From positions 62,001 through 126,000 of the forward strand of contig NZ_JBMHJM010000002.1 in the NCBI RefSeq assembly GCF_049747295.1: a stretch of DNA of 64,000 nt. Reading direction: 5' to 3'. The notes below the pieces were generated by a model. The model searched no databases and was not told the origin of the DNA. It saw only the letters and a list, made by a program, of their open reading frames with translations. Below are positions 39,187 to 47,828 of this stretch, one piece after another (position 1 is the first letter of the stretch; the number at the start of each line of letters is the position of its first letter). Origin of the DNA: Afipia sp049747295 (lineage in GTDB: Bacteria > Pseudomonadota > Alphaproteobacteria > Rhizobiales > Xanthobacteraceae). The position numbers were made by a program, and so were the translations under genes.

Positions 39187-41538
39187 ATGGCGCGTGTCAT
39201 CCGAGCCCGCACAGAACCAATGGCCAAGCCCAAGCTGATCAGCCGGCTGATGCTCGCGCAGGACGGCACGGTTTCGGGATTCGTGTTCGATCCACAAACC
39301 ACGGAGCGCCGCTTTACGGTCGACATCCTGCTCGATGGCCTGGTGCTGAAGACGACCTATGCCGATGCCTTTGTCCCCGAACTCACTCAGCAAGGCCAGA
39401 ACAGCACGTGCGGCTTTGCGGTGACCGTCGAGCCCGAACTGCTTCGTACGGCGAGTCTTCTTGAGGCGCGTCTCGCCAATCTCGGGACCCCCGTGGGAGA
39501 TCCGATCGACCTTGAGACTGAAAGCACGGACCCCGCCGATCTGCGGCCGACCTGCAAGCTGCATTGGTTGGGTGGCCTGCATTTCGAGGGCTGGATCGAC
39601 GGCGATGCCGTTGTCACGCTGGAAGCAATCGTCGATGGCGAACCCGTCGCACAGGTGCGCGCCACGGCCTGGACGCATATCAGTGGCGAGGCCGAGGGGC
39701 AGGCATCGCGCAACGCCCGCGCGTTTGATGTCCACGTCCCGCAACGCTTTGCAGACGGACGTGTCCATCGGATTGTCCTGCGCAAAGAGGACGGCGAACA
39801 ACTTCCGGCGACGGCCGTCTTCGTTGCCTTTCCCGATGGCCTCGCCGGAATGATCGATGCCATCGGCGGCCACGACGCCGAGCGCCTGCGTGGCAAATTA
39901 TATGATCGGCTTATTCCCGCTTCACTCCCGCTCGCCGATTATGCCGATTGGCGTGACCGCTTTCCGCTGCCGAAGCCGGCACCAAGCGCGCTTCAACTGG
40001 CGATTGTCGTCGCCGGCAGCGCCGGTGCTCGGCAGACGCTTGCCACCCTGGAGGCGCAAAGCCACGAGAACTGGACCGCGGGTGCGATGGACGGCCAGCC
40101 GCTCGTGATCGACAGCGATGCCCTGCTGGCGTTTCTCGACGATGCCGCAGCCGATGCGCGCCACGTCGTCGTGACCATGGCCGGCATGTCCCTCGAACAG
40201 AACGCGCTGGCCCGCATTGCGGCTGCCTTCGATGCCTACCCGGATGCGGTCGCACTCTACGGCGATCTCGACTTTCTCGCTGACGACGGCCGCCTCTGGC
40301 CGCTTGCCTTTCCGGCGTTCGACTACGAGAGAATGCTTGAGCAAGGGTATTGCGCCCACCTGTTCGCGGTGCGCCGCGATGCCCTGATCGCGGCCCTTGA
40401 GGCGCGTCCGGACAACCTCTATCGCCTCTTCAACTGCCTGCTCGATCACATCGCTCCGACGCAGGCAAATATCCTCCATTTGCCCGGAACACTGGCGACC
40501 ATGCCCAAGCTCAATCCAGCCAAGGCCGCCTCGCACCTTTCCGCTGCGAGCCGCACGCACCTGCGCGCGCGCAGCATCAAAGCGGACGTGACCGAGCAGC
40601 AAGGCCATCTCTTTCCCGCTGTCCGCATCAAGCGGCCCATTCCGAAAGACCGCGTAAGCGTGATCATCCCGACGCGCGACCGCGTTTCTCTCTTGCGCCG
40701 CTGCCTTGACAGCATCGCGCCTGCGGTCAAGCGCTGCCACGCCGATATCCTCGTCGTCGACAACGACAGCACCGATCCGGAGACGGTCGGCTTTCTTGCG
40801 GACCTGCCCCGGCGCGGCATCCGGACATTGCGGATCGAAGGGCCGTTCAACTTCGCAAGGCTCAACAATCGGGCCGCCGCGATGCTCGATAGCGACGTCC
40901 TTTGTCTTCTCAACAACGATATCGAGGCAACATCCGACGACTGGCTCGAGGAGATGCTGACGCGACTGACCGAACCGGATGTCGGCGCCGTCGGTGCACT
41001 GTTGACCTGGCCCGGCGGCGTCGTGCAGCACGGCGGCATCGTTCTGGGTATGAACTTTTCGGTCGCCCACGCCTTCACCGACCGATTCGCTGATGATCCC
41101 GGCTTCCTCAATCAGCTCCTTGTGGCGCACGAATGCAGCGCGGTGACCGCGGCCTGTCTTGCGACCCGACGCAGCGATTATCTCGCGATCGGCGGAATGG
41201 ACGAAGCCCGCTTCGCGGTGGCGCTTAACGATGTCGACTATTGTTTGCGACTGCGTGAAGCCGGCAAGCGCGTTGTCTTCACGCCGCACGCGAAGCTGGT
41301 TCACGCCGAATCCGCCAGCCGTGGAAAGGACAATCGCGTCGATCGGCGAGACCGGTTTGAACATGAACTTGATTTGCTGCGCGCGCGCTGGGGCGACGTG
41401 CTGAACGACGACCCGGCCTACAATCCACAACTGTCACGCGATAGCGTCCCCTATAGCGGTCTGGCCTGGCCTCCGGGACGACGAAGCCCTCGCTATCATC
41501 GCCCGCCGACCGCGCGCGATCTGCCATTGGGATTCTGA
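39187..41538 (+). CDS. Large GT2-family glycosyltransferase with long N-terminal extension, 783 aa
   Basis: The first 480 residues hold beta-rich modules and a degenerate GT-like region (VALYGDLDFLADDGRLWPLA). A canonical GT2 domain follows: RVSVIIPTRDRVSLLRRCLD from about 488, LCLLNNDIEA near 575, and ALNDVDYCLRLREAGKRVVF near 680. The ATG at 39187 is two bases after the previous stop; the frame's GTG at 39169 overlaps that gene. This is the layout of rhamnosyltransferases of the WsaF/RgpF-like type, though specificity is an inference from the adjacent rml genes. Confidence 0.85.
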   Translation: MARVIRARTEPMAKPKLISRLMLAQDGTVSGFVFDPQTTERRFTVDILLDGLVLKTTYADAFVPELTQQGQNSTCGFAVTVEPELLRTASLLEARLANLGTPVGDPIDLETESTDPADLRPTCKLHWLGGLHFEGWIDGDAVVTLEAIVDGEPVAQVRATAWTHISGEAEGQASRNARAFDVHVPQRFADGRVHRIVLRKEDGEQLPATAVFVAFPDGLAGMIDAIGGHDAERLRGKLYDRLIPASLPLADYADWRDRFPLPKPAPSALQLAIVVAGSAGARQTLATLEAQSHENWTAGAMDGQPLVIDSDALLAFLDDAAADARHVVVTMAGMSLEQNALARIAAAFDAYPDAVALYGDLDFLADDGRLWPLAFPAFDYERMLEQGYCAHLFAVRRDALIAALEARPDNLYRLFNCLLDHIAPTQANILHLPGTLATMPKLNPAKAASHLSAASRTHLRARSIKADVTEQQGHLFPAVRIKRPIPKDRVSVIIPTRDRVSLLRRCLDSIAPAVKRCHADILVVDNDSTDPETVGFLADLPRRGIRTLRIEGPFNFARLNNRAAAMLDSDVLCLLNNDIEATSDDWLEEMLTRLTEPDVGAVGALLTWPGGVVQHGGIVLGMNFSVAHAFTDRFADDPGFLNQLLVAHECSAVTAACLATRRSDYLAIGGMDEARFAVALNDVDYCLRLREAGKRVVFTPHAKLVHAESASRGKDNRVDRRDRFEHELDLLRARWGDVLNDDPAYNPQLSRDSVPYSGLAWPPGRRSPRYHRPPTARDLPLGF

Positions 41539-41620
41539 CGACGTGCCAGAAGCATTTTCTCTCGGTTAAGGCACTGCCACAACGCGGAATTGCATCTCTC
41601 CTGAGGTGACCGAGTGCGGC

Positions 41621-42535
41621 TTATCGAGTCGCCGGCTCGCTTTGCAAGGCGACGAAGGTGTCGAGCTCCAACTGCAGCGCGACCTGCCAGGCCGGCGTGG
41701 CCACCCCGAAACGATCTTTCAGACGCGACAGGTCGAGCCTGGAGTTACCGGGCCGCTTCGCTTTGGTGGGAAAATCGGCTGTCGCTATCGGCGTGATCGT
41801 CTCCACCGCGACGCGCACACCACGCGACTTCAACCCGGCGACGATGGCTTTCGCAAAGCCGTGCCAACTTGTTTCGCCCGCGCAGGCAAGATTGACCACG
41901 CCGCCGTTGCGCGCGAACAGTCCTTCCAGGTTCGAGGCATTCAATTTCACGATGCCGGCGACGGCAGAGGCGATCGTTCTTGCTGCGGTCGGGGCGCCGA
42001 TCTGGTCGGCGACAATGCGCAATTCCGTGCGCTCGCCAGCCAGCCGCGCGATGGTGCGCAGAAAATTGGCTCCGCTCGCCGCGTAGACCCAGCAGGTGCG
42101 CGCGATCAGATGCGCCCCTCCCGCCGCCTCGACGGCCAAATCGCCGGCAAGCTTGCTTGCTCCATAGACCGATAACGGGCCCACGGGGCTATCCTCACGC
42201 CACTGCTTGTCACCTGATCCATCGAAGACATAGTCGGTGGAGAAATGGATCAGCGGCACGCGATGCCGTGCCGCCCATTTCGCGATTGCCTCGGGACCCT
42301 TGGCGTTGACGAGAAAGGCAAGCTCGCGCTCGTCCTCGGCACGATCCACTGCAGTATAAGCCGCGGGGTTGATGATCAGGTCGGGCTTGAAGCCATCGAG
42401 CGCTTCGTCAAGCGTCTGCGGCTTCGACAGATCGAACTCGCTACGTGACGGAGCGATGACCGTGTCGTGCATTGCCAGCAGCGGCCGCAGCGCCCCACCC
42501 ACCTGACCATTGGTTCCTGTCAACAATATCCGCAT
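41621..42535 (-). CDS. rmlD: dTDP-4-dehydrorhamnose reductase, 304 aa
   Basis: An extended short-chain dehydrogenase with NAD(P)-binding GTNGQVG at 7-13, the segment PAAYTAVDRAEDE typical of RmlD, FSTDYVFDG and YGASKLAGD with the catalytic Tyr and Lys. It performs the last step of dTDP-L-rhamnose synthesis. The start overlaps the stop of rmlC by one base on the minus strand, so the two are co-translated. Together with the divergent rmlA and rmlB it completes the four-enzyme pathway. Confidence 0.96.
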   Translation of the reverse strand: MRILLTGTNGQVGGALRPLLAMHDTVIAPSRSEFDLSKPQTLDEALDGFKPDLIINPAAYTAVDRAEDERELAFLVNAKGPEAIAKWAARHRVPLIHFSTDYVFDGSGDKQWREDSPVGPLSVYGASKLAGDLAVEAAGGAHLIARTCWVYAASGANFLRTIARLAGERTELRIVADQIGAPTAARTIASAVAGIVKLNASNLEGLFARNGGVVNLACAGETSWHGFAKAIVAGLKSRGVRVAVETITPIATADFPTKAKRPGNSRLDLSRLKDRFGVATPAWQVALQLELDTFVALQSEPATR

Positions 42536-43089
42536 CAGATCTGCCCATAGACTGGAAGGTTCTTCACGTCGGTCAACAGCGGCGCATCGGCATCCTTGGT
42601 CGATAACGACGGCTTCTCGACGCCCCAGTCGATACCGATTGCTGGATCATCCCAGCGTATCGAGATTTCATCCTTCGGACTGTAGAGATCATCGCACTTA
42701 TAGAAAAAATCCGCAGTCTCGGACAGAACGACAAAACCATGCGCGAAGCCACGGGGGACCCAGAGCTGTCGCCTGTTCTCCTCGCTCAATTCGACGGCAA
42801 CGTGACGTCCGAAATTTGAGCTACCGACGCGCACGTCGACGGCAACGTCCAAAACCTTGCCACGTAGCGCGGTCACCAGCTTTCCCTGTGTAACAGGATT
42901 TTGCAGGTGCAGCCCACGCAATACACCATAGACGGAGCGGGACATGTTGTCCTGCACGAACGGGCGACTGACGCCCTGCTCGACGTAACGGTGAAACTGA
43001 TAAGTTTCGAGAAAAAAGCCGCGCTGATCGCCGAACAGCTTGGGCTCGATGATGATGACTTCAGGAAGCTCGGTCCGAACGATATTCAT
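42535..43089 (-). CDS. rmlC: dTDP-4-dehydrorhamnose 3,5-epimerase, 184 aa
   Basis: A cupin-fold epimerase with FGDQRGFFLETYQ, the catalytic-His segment VLRGLHLQNP, VDVRVGSSNFG and the VPRGFAHGFVVLSE ending. It converts dTDP-4-keto-6-deoxy-glucose to the L-rhamnose isomer. The ATG at 43089 gives the normal family length and the usual MNIVRTELPEV start; the frame's upstream start is in the promoter region. The ribosome site is weak. Overlaps rmlD. Confidence 0.95.
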   Translation of the reverse strand: MNIVRTELPEVIIIEPKLFGDQRGFFLETYQFHRYVEQGVSRPFVQDNMSRSVYGVLRGLHLQNPVTQGKLVTALRGKVLDVAVDVRVGSSNFGRHVAVELSEENRRQLWVPRGFAHGFVVLSETADFFYKCDDLYSPKDEISIRWDDPAIGIDWGVEKPSLSTKDADAPLLTDVKNLPVYGQI

Positions 43090-43198
43090 TTTACGACACT
43101 TTGAATTTCTAGACTCACACACCGACTCCATTTCGATAACAGACTTGCGCACTTAACACTATATGTTATGTTTTGTTATCATTGAGTGTGAGGGGATC
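43090..43198. promoter_or_regulatory. Divergent rml promoter region
   Basis: A 109-bp AT-rich gap between rmlC and rmlA, with the repeated TGTTAT motif (TATATGTTATG, TTTTGTTATC) at 43161-43180. It should contain both promoters. The regulator is not known; AT-rich sites of this kind are seen upstream of rhizobial polysaccharide genes. Confidence 0.4.
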
Positions 43199-44074
43199 AT
43201 GAAGGGTATCATTCTTGCCGGCGGGACGGGCTCACGCCTTTACCCAGTAACGACCGTCGTCTCAAAACAGCTGCTGCCCGTTTTCGACAAGCCGATGATC
43301 TACTATCCACTCTCTACGCTGATGTTGGGCGGAATCCGCGATATTCTCGTGATTTCGACGCCGCAGGACAAGCCGCTGTTTCAGCGGCTGCTCGGCGATG
43401 GCGGCGAGATCGGCATGCGCTTTAGCTATGCCACGCAGGAAACACCGCGCGGGTTGGCGGACGCCTTCATCGTCGGCCGCGAGTTCATAGGCTCGGACTC
43501 GGTTGCCCTTGTGTTAGGAGATAACATTTTCCACGGTCACGGACTGCCCGACATGTTGTCAGCCGCATCCACCCGCAACAAAGGCGCGACGGTGTTCGGT
43601 TATATCGTCAACACACCTGAACAATATGGAGTGGTTGAGCTCGATAACACCGGCCGCGCACTCTCGATCGAAGAGAAACCGAAACAGCCGAAATCAAACA
43701 TAGCCGTCACAGGCCTGTATTTTTATGACAACGACGTCGTCGACATTGCCGCGCGCATCAAGCCATCAGCACGCGGCGAAATCGAGATCACCGACGTCAA
43801 CAACGCCTATCTCGAGCGCGGCAACCTCTATGTCGAGGTGCTTGGCCGCGGCTTTGCCTGGCTCGATACCGGCACGCATTCCTCGCTGGTCGAGGCCAGC
43901 CACTTCGTCCAGATCCTGGAGCAGCGGCAGGGCTTGCGCATCGCGTGCCCCGAGGAAATCGCACTACGGCAAGGCTACATCTCGCTTCAGGCGTTCGAGA
44001 TAGCGGCTGAGAAGAATGGGAAAAGCAGCTACGGCGAATACCTGAAGTCGGTTGCACGCTCACAATACGCTTAA
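43199..44074 (+). CDS. rmlA: Glucose-1-phosphate thymidylyltransferase, 291 aa
   Basis: The nucleotidyltransferase signature GIILAGGTGSRLYPVT opens the protein, followed by VSKQLLPVFDKPMIYYPLS, VLGDNIFHGHGL and EIEITDVNNAYLERG. It makes dTDP-glucose, the first step of dTDP-L-rhamnose synthesis. The ATG at 43199 with GAGGGG upstream is chosen. Divergent from rmlC, 15 bp before rmlB. Confidence 0.96.
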   Translation: MKGIILAGGTGSRLYPVTTVVSKQLLPVFDKPMIYYPLSTLMLGGIRDILVISTPQDKPLFQRLLGDGGEIGMRFSYATQETPRGLADAFIVGREFIGSDSVALVLGDNIFHGHGLPDMLSAASTRNKGATVFGYIVNTPEQYGVVELDNTGRALSIEEKPKQPKSNIAVTGLYFYDNDVVDIAARIKPSARGEIEITDVNNAYLERGNLYVEVLGRGFAWLDTGTHSSLVEASHFVQILEQRQGLRIACPEEIALRQGYISLQAFEIAAEKNGKSSYGEYLKSVARSQYA

Positions 44075-44089
44075 TGCACGGACCCGACC

Positions 44090-45157
44090 ATGCACTTCAA
44101 AGCTTCGACTATCTTTGTAACCGGCGGCGCCGGATTCATCGGCTCGGCTGTGATTCGCCATCTCTTGCAGAATACCCATGCCCGTGTGGTCAATATTGAC
44201 AAGCTCACCTATGCCGCAAACCTCAACTCACTGCCTGGGACAAACGAGAACCTGAACTACGCCTTCGAGCAACAGTGCATTTGCGACGGCCTCGGCCTGC
44301 GCCGCCTCTTTGAAAAATACCAGCCGGACGCGGTGATGAACCTTGCCGCCGAAAGCCATGTCGATCGCTCGATCGACGGCCCCGGCGAATTTATTCAGAC
44401 CAATATCGTCGGAACGTTCACCCTCCTGCAGGAGGCGTTGCGTCATTGGCGGTCACTCTCACCCGAGAAGCGCGAGCAATTCCGTTTCCTCCACATCTCC
44501 ACCGATGAGGTGTTCGGCTCGCTCGGTGATGACGGCTTTTTCACGGAGATAACCGCGTATGCGCCGAACTCGCCCTATTCGGCCAGCAAGGCTTCCTCCG
44601 ACCACCTGGTGCGCGCCTGGCACGAGACCTATGACCTGCCAACACTGATCACCAATTGTTCGAACAATTACGGGCCCTATCACTTCCCTGAGAAGCTGAT
44701 CCCGCACATGATCATCAAGGGCCTCGCCGGCGAGCCGCTGCCCGTCTATGGCGACGGCAAGAACATCCGCGACTGGCTCTATGTCGAGGATCACGCCAAG
44801 GCGCTCGCACTGGTGCTCGCGCACGGCGTGGTCGGCGAGACCTACAATGTCGGCGGCCGCAACGAGCGTACCAACCTTCACGTGGTCGAAAGCATCTGCG
44901 ATCTCCTCGACCATGTCGCGCCGAGCGCAACAGGTGCACGCCGCCACCTGATGACCTTCGTCGCCGACCGCCCTGGCCACGATCGCCGCTACGCCATCGA
45001 CGCATCAAAACTCGAGCGTGAGCTCGGCTGGCGCGCGCAGGAGAATTTTGAAAGCGGCATCGAGAAGACTGTGCGCTGGTATGTCGACGAACAATTCTGG
45101 TGGCGGGCAATCCTGGAGCGAGGCTATGCGGCGAAGCGCGTGGGCCTCAACCAGTAA
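44090..45157 (+). CDS. rmlB: dTDP-glucose 4,6-dehydratase, 355 aa
   Basis: An extended SDR with TGGAGFIGSAV near 10-20, NLAAESHVDRSIDGPGEF, HISTDEVFGSLGD (catalytic Asp/Glu) and YSASKASSDHLVRAW with the Tyr-x3-Lys pair, then NCSNNYGPYHFPEKLIP. It forms dTDP-4-keto-6-deoxy-glucose. Full length. Second gene of the plus-strand rmlAB pair. Confidence 0.96.
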   Translation: MHFKASTIFVTGGAGFIGSAVIRHLLQNTHARVVNIDKLTYAANLNSLPGTNENLNYAFEQQCICDGLGLRRLFEKYQPDAVMNLAAESHVDRSIDGPGEFIQTNIVGTFTLLQEALRHWRSLSPEKREQFRFLHISTDEVFGSLGDDGFFTEITAYAPNSPYSASKASSDHLVRAWHETYDLPTLITNCSNNYGPYHFPEKLIPHMIIKGLAGEPLPVYGDGKNIRDWLYVEDHAKALALVLAHGVVGETYNVGGRNERTNLHVVESICDLLDHVAPSATGARRHLMTFVADRPGHDRRYAIDASKLERELGWRAQENFESGIEKTVRWYVDEQFWWRAILERGYAAKRVGLNQ

Positions 45158-45368
45158 CGCAGCGCTCTCCCTGGAGCGGCTCGTCCTCTCCCTCTCATGA
45201 CCGGAAACCTAGGACCGCGGCACGGATGCGCCGGCGATCGTGATGGAGTGGGCAACACGCCCGCACGGGGTCTCGAGCAAAAAATTGCGACGGCTGACGG
45301 CACCGTTATTTCTTCCACTCTGGAAAAACATATGCCGCAGAGGCCATCCCGCGGTTATTTCACGTGGG

Positions 45369-46619
45369 TCAGCTACGAACGAGCTTTTTGAGTTCAGGCA
45401 GGAACTTCTGGATCGTCAAATCCTCGACATCGTTCCGGTCTCGAAGTGTAAAGAATTCCATCGCTCGAATTCGCTGAGGGTCGCCCTCCGCCAAGGGCCT
45501 TCCACGCTCCCGCTTCTTCAAAAGCTGCTGCCGGGACTTCGTATAATAATGATTGATAGCCAACTTCCGGTGCTTTGAAACTGAACAGCGCCCGCCAATT
45601 GGAAAAACCGGGGCGCCGTCTTCCTGGACATAGCATCCCAGAACAAGCGATTGATGGGGATGAAGATAGGCCACGATCGCATCGGGCCGCACGATCGATT
45701 TCATGACATAGTGATCCGGAAAATCGTCAGGCGCACGTCGCGAAAACGACTCGATACAGAGGCCCTGCGGCTTCTCTTCGTGGCCGTTGGACCCAAAATT
45801 CAACCAGTGAACGGCAACGGCCGGCGCGGAACCAACACCTTCCAAAACGTCGTTGATACTATCCCCTTCGACGGGGTAGAGAAACTCGTCGGCATCGATA
45901 AACGCGCACCATTCGGAGCCGTTACGATAGCTGTCGATGGCGTGATGAAATGCGCGCATCTGACCGAAGTCACCCTCGACATAGTGATAGGTGATCATGT
46001 CCGGCCAGGGAAATGATTCTATAACTGTTCGTGTCTCGTCGGTGCTCTCGTTATCGTACAAATAGAAATGATCGACGCCAACGAGCTTGTGGAAATGCAA
46101 CCATTCGAGCAGATCGTCCGCCTCGTTTTTTAACGCACACACCACGGACAATCTGTGCTTCTTGCGGCCCACTCCCGCATACAGCTTCCCCGCCTCCACG
46201 ACTCGCAGGAGACCGGAAAATTCTCGGCGAAGGTTCTCGCTCTGGGGAGCCACGGCTAGCGCGGCAAGATAGGTGTCTTGCGCCTCCGGAGCCGAATTCA
46301 GGTTCAAATGAGCAATGGCAAGTCGATGCAAAATGCGAGAATCGGAAGGCAATTGTTTGCCAAGACGCACCAGAATTTCTCGTGCTGTCGCAAAATCGCA
46401 GGCTTGCATAAGAACCGCAGCCTTTGCGAACTGATACTCGCTGAACCCGCTAAAGCGCCCTTCCAGCTCCTTGACCGCATGAATGAGCTTTTCCGGATTT
46501 GGATCCGCAATGCGGCCGGAAAAGAATTCCCTCAATGTTCGCTCGATCTCGTTCGGCGAGAACGCACTGACATCCTGGTCCAAGCTGAAGCTTGGCCGTG
46601 TCGGAGTTTTCGTGTCCAA
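45369..46619 (-). CDS. GT92 / GT2-like glycosyltransferase with TPR-like N-terminus, about 416 aa
   Basis: Residues 30-130 form helical TPR-like repeats. From about 155 the sequence LSVVCALKNEADDLLEWLHF, then DHFYLYDNESTDETRTVI and WCAFIDADEFLYPVEG gives the DXD-containing core of GT92/DUF23-type enzymes. It ends with a TLRDRNDVEDLTI-like helix. No ATG is near the front; TTG at 46619 with GGAG upstream is used, TTG 46634 being the longer option. It is the last gene of the minus-strand export and glycosylation set. Confidence 0.82.
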   Translation of the reverse strand: MDTKTPTRPSFSLDQDVSAFSPNEIERTLREFFSGRIADPNPEKLIHAVKELEGRFSGFSEYQFAKAAVLMQACDFATAREILVRLGKQLPSDSRILHRLAIAHLNLNSAPEAQDTYLAALAVAPQSENLRREFSGLLRVVEAGKLYAGVGRKKHRLSVVCALKNEADDLLEWLHFHKLVGVDHFYLYDNESTDETRTVIESFPWPDMITYHYVEGDFGQMRAFHHAIDSYRNGSEWCAFIDADEFLYPVEGDSINDVLEGVGSAPAVAVHWLNFGSNGHEEKPQGLCIESFSRRAPDDFPDHYVMKSIVRPDAIVAYLHPHQSLVLGCYVQEDGAPVFPIGGRCSVSKHRKLAINHYYTKSRQQLLKKRERGRPLAEGDPQRIRAMEFFTLRDRNDVEDLTIQKFLPELKKLVRS

Positions 46620-46640
46620 CCTACAGCGCTCCAAAGTTGA

Positions 46641-46790
46641 TCAAAGAATCCCTAACATTGATTCACATCGGAAACTCTTCGGTGGAGTTCCTTGATCCCG
46701 CGAAAATACGGCATGATTTACGTTGACGATCACCGCTCCGGCTCCAATGTGAACTCCATGTTGTATCGTTGTAAAGTTGCCTGAAGGAAA
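46641..46790 (-). pseudogene. Possible hexapeptide-repeat acyltransferase remnant
   Basis: One minus frame reads GNFTTIQHGVHIGAGAVIVN then VNHAVFSRDQGTPPK. The VHIGAGAVIV part looks like one turn of a left-handed beta helix, and the GTPPK part resembles the usual GNPAK ending of WbbJ-like O-acyltransferases. Only this C-terminal scrap is present and there is no start. The identification is weak. Confidence 0.3.
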
Positions 46791-46890
46791 ATCAATCCGA
46801 TAACGATACAATAACACGCACATTTTGTGTAATGTTACAACAAGCGATGATCGAGGAATGTTTGCTTGATCTGACACTGACCAAGCCGGG

Positions 46891-47814
46891 TCATCGCCAG
46901 TTGAGCGGCATCGTCCGATCATTCCATTCAACAGTTCGATGATCCGGCTGATAAGGCGCATACAATTGCTTCACCCAGTAATTGAAATTGGGATGAAGCC
47001 TGATCAATTTGTAGAATGCATCGCCAAAATTTAGAGGACTGAGGCAAGTCCTGTTGATCGGCCGTCGGGCTATTGCGTTTATACAATACGACGACATGCA
47101 GGCTCTTGTCTCGCTTTCGGCCACGTTGCTCAGATTTCGAAAGCTGTTCGTGGAATGGAGCCGATACATATAACGATCCGCCTCCACGTATTTGGGCTCG
47201 ACCACGGTTACGGCACGCAAGGCGAATTCCCAGTCGTGGCAGTATTTCAAGTCAGCCAGCCATCCGATCTGCCGCAGCAACTCGCGGCTCACCACGAAAT
47301 TGCCGGTGGAAGCAGCAATCTGCGAATCCAGGAACGTCCAGGATAGCGGAGAACCCGCAACCCGAGCCCGGTCGATCGCATACCGAAGGCTCGTTGGAAA
47401 TTGATGAGTCGTTATCGGCGTGCCGCGTTCATCGATCGGTTCAACAGCCGAAAAGCCGAAAAACATTTTCTCGTCGCCATGTTGGCTCGCGAATATCTGA
47501 ATGCGATCCTTTGAAAAGGCATCATCCGAATTCAGGAAGAAGATCATGTCTCCCTTGGCAAGGGATAGCGCCCTGTTCCAGGTGTAGTGCGCTCCTAAAT
47601 TGAGAGGGTTCCTCAAGAGCGTGCAAGACACAAACCGCTTGCAGAAAGACTTCTTCTTGAAGAGCCGCTGCGCGATTTCAAAGCTCTTGTCGGGCGAATG
47701 ATCGTCAACAACAATCAACTCGACGTCCGGGAACGTCTGGCGATAGACCGTCTCAAGACACTCTTCAATGTACGCTTCATGCTTATAACAAGCGATGACG
47801 ACGCTGACTAACAT
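46891..47814 (-). CDS. GT2-family glycosyltransferase, 307 aa
   Basis: A standard GT2 enzyme with an N-terminal VSVVIACYKHEAYIEECLET, VELIVVDDHSPDKS, the DXD-type FFLNSDDAFSKDRI and later DWEFALRAVTVV. Inverting glycosyltransferases of this type build surface polysaccharide or decorate proteins. GAGGA lies six bases before the ATG. It starts 14 bp after the WbsX-like gene, so they share a transcript. Confidence 0.9.
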   Translation of the reverse strand: MLVSVVIACYKHEAYIEECLETVYRQTFPDVELIVVDDHSPDKSFEIAQRLFKKKSFCKRFVSCTLLRNPLNLGAHYTWNRALSLAKGDMIFFLNSDDAFSKDRIQIFASQHGDEKMFFGFSAVEPIDERGTPITTHQFPTSLRYAIDRARVAGSPLSWTFLDSQIAASTGNFVVSRELLRQIGWLADLKYCHDWEFALRAVTVVEPKYVEADRYMYRLHSTNSFRNLSNVAESETRACMSSYCINAIARRPINRTCLSPLNFGDAFYKLIRLHPNFNYWVKQLYAPYQPDHRTVEWNDRTMPLNWR

Positions 47815-47828
47815 CTGGAATCCTCAGC

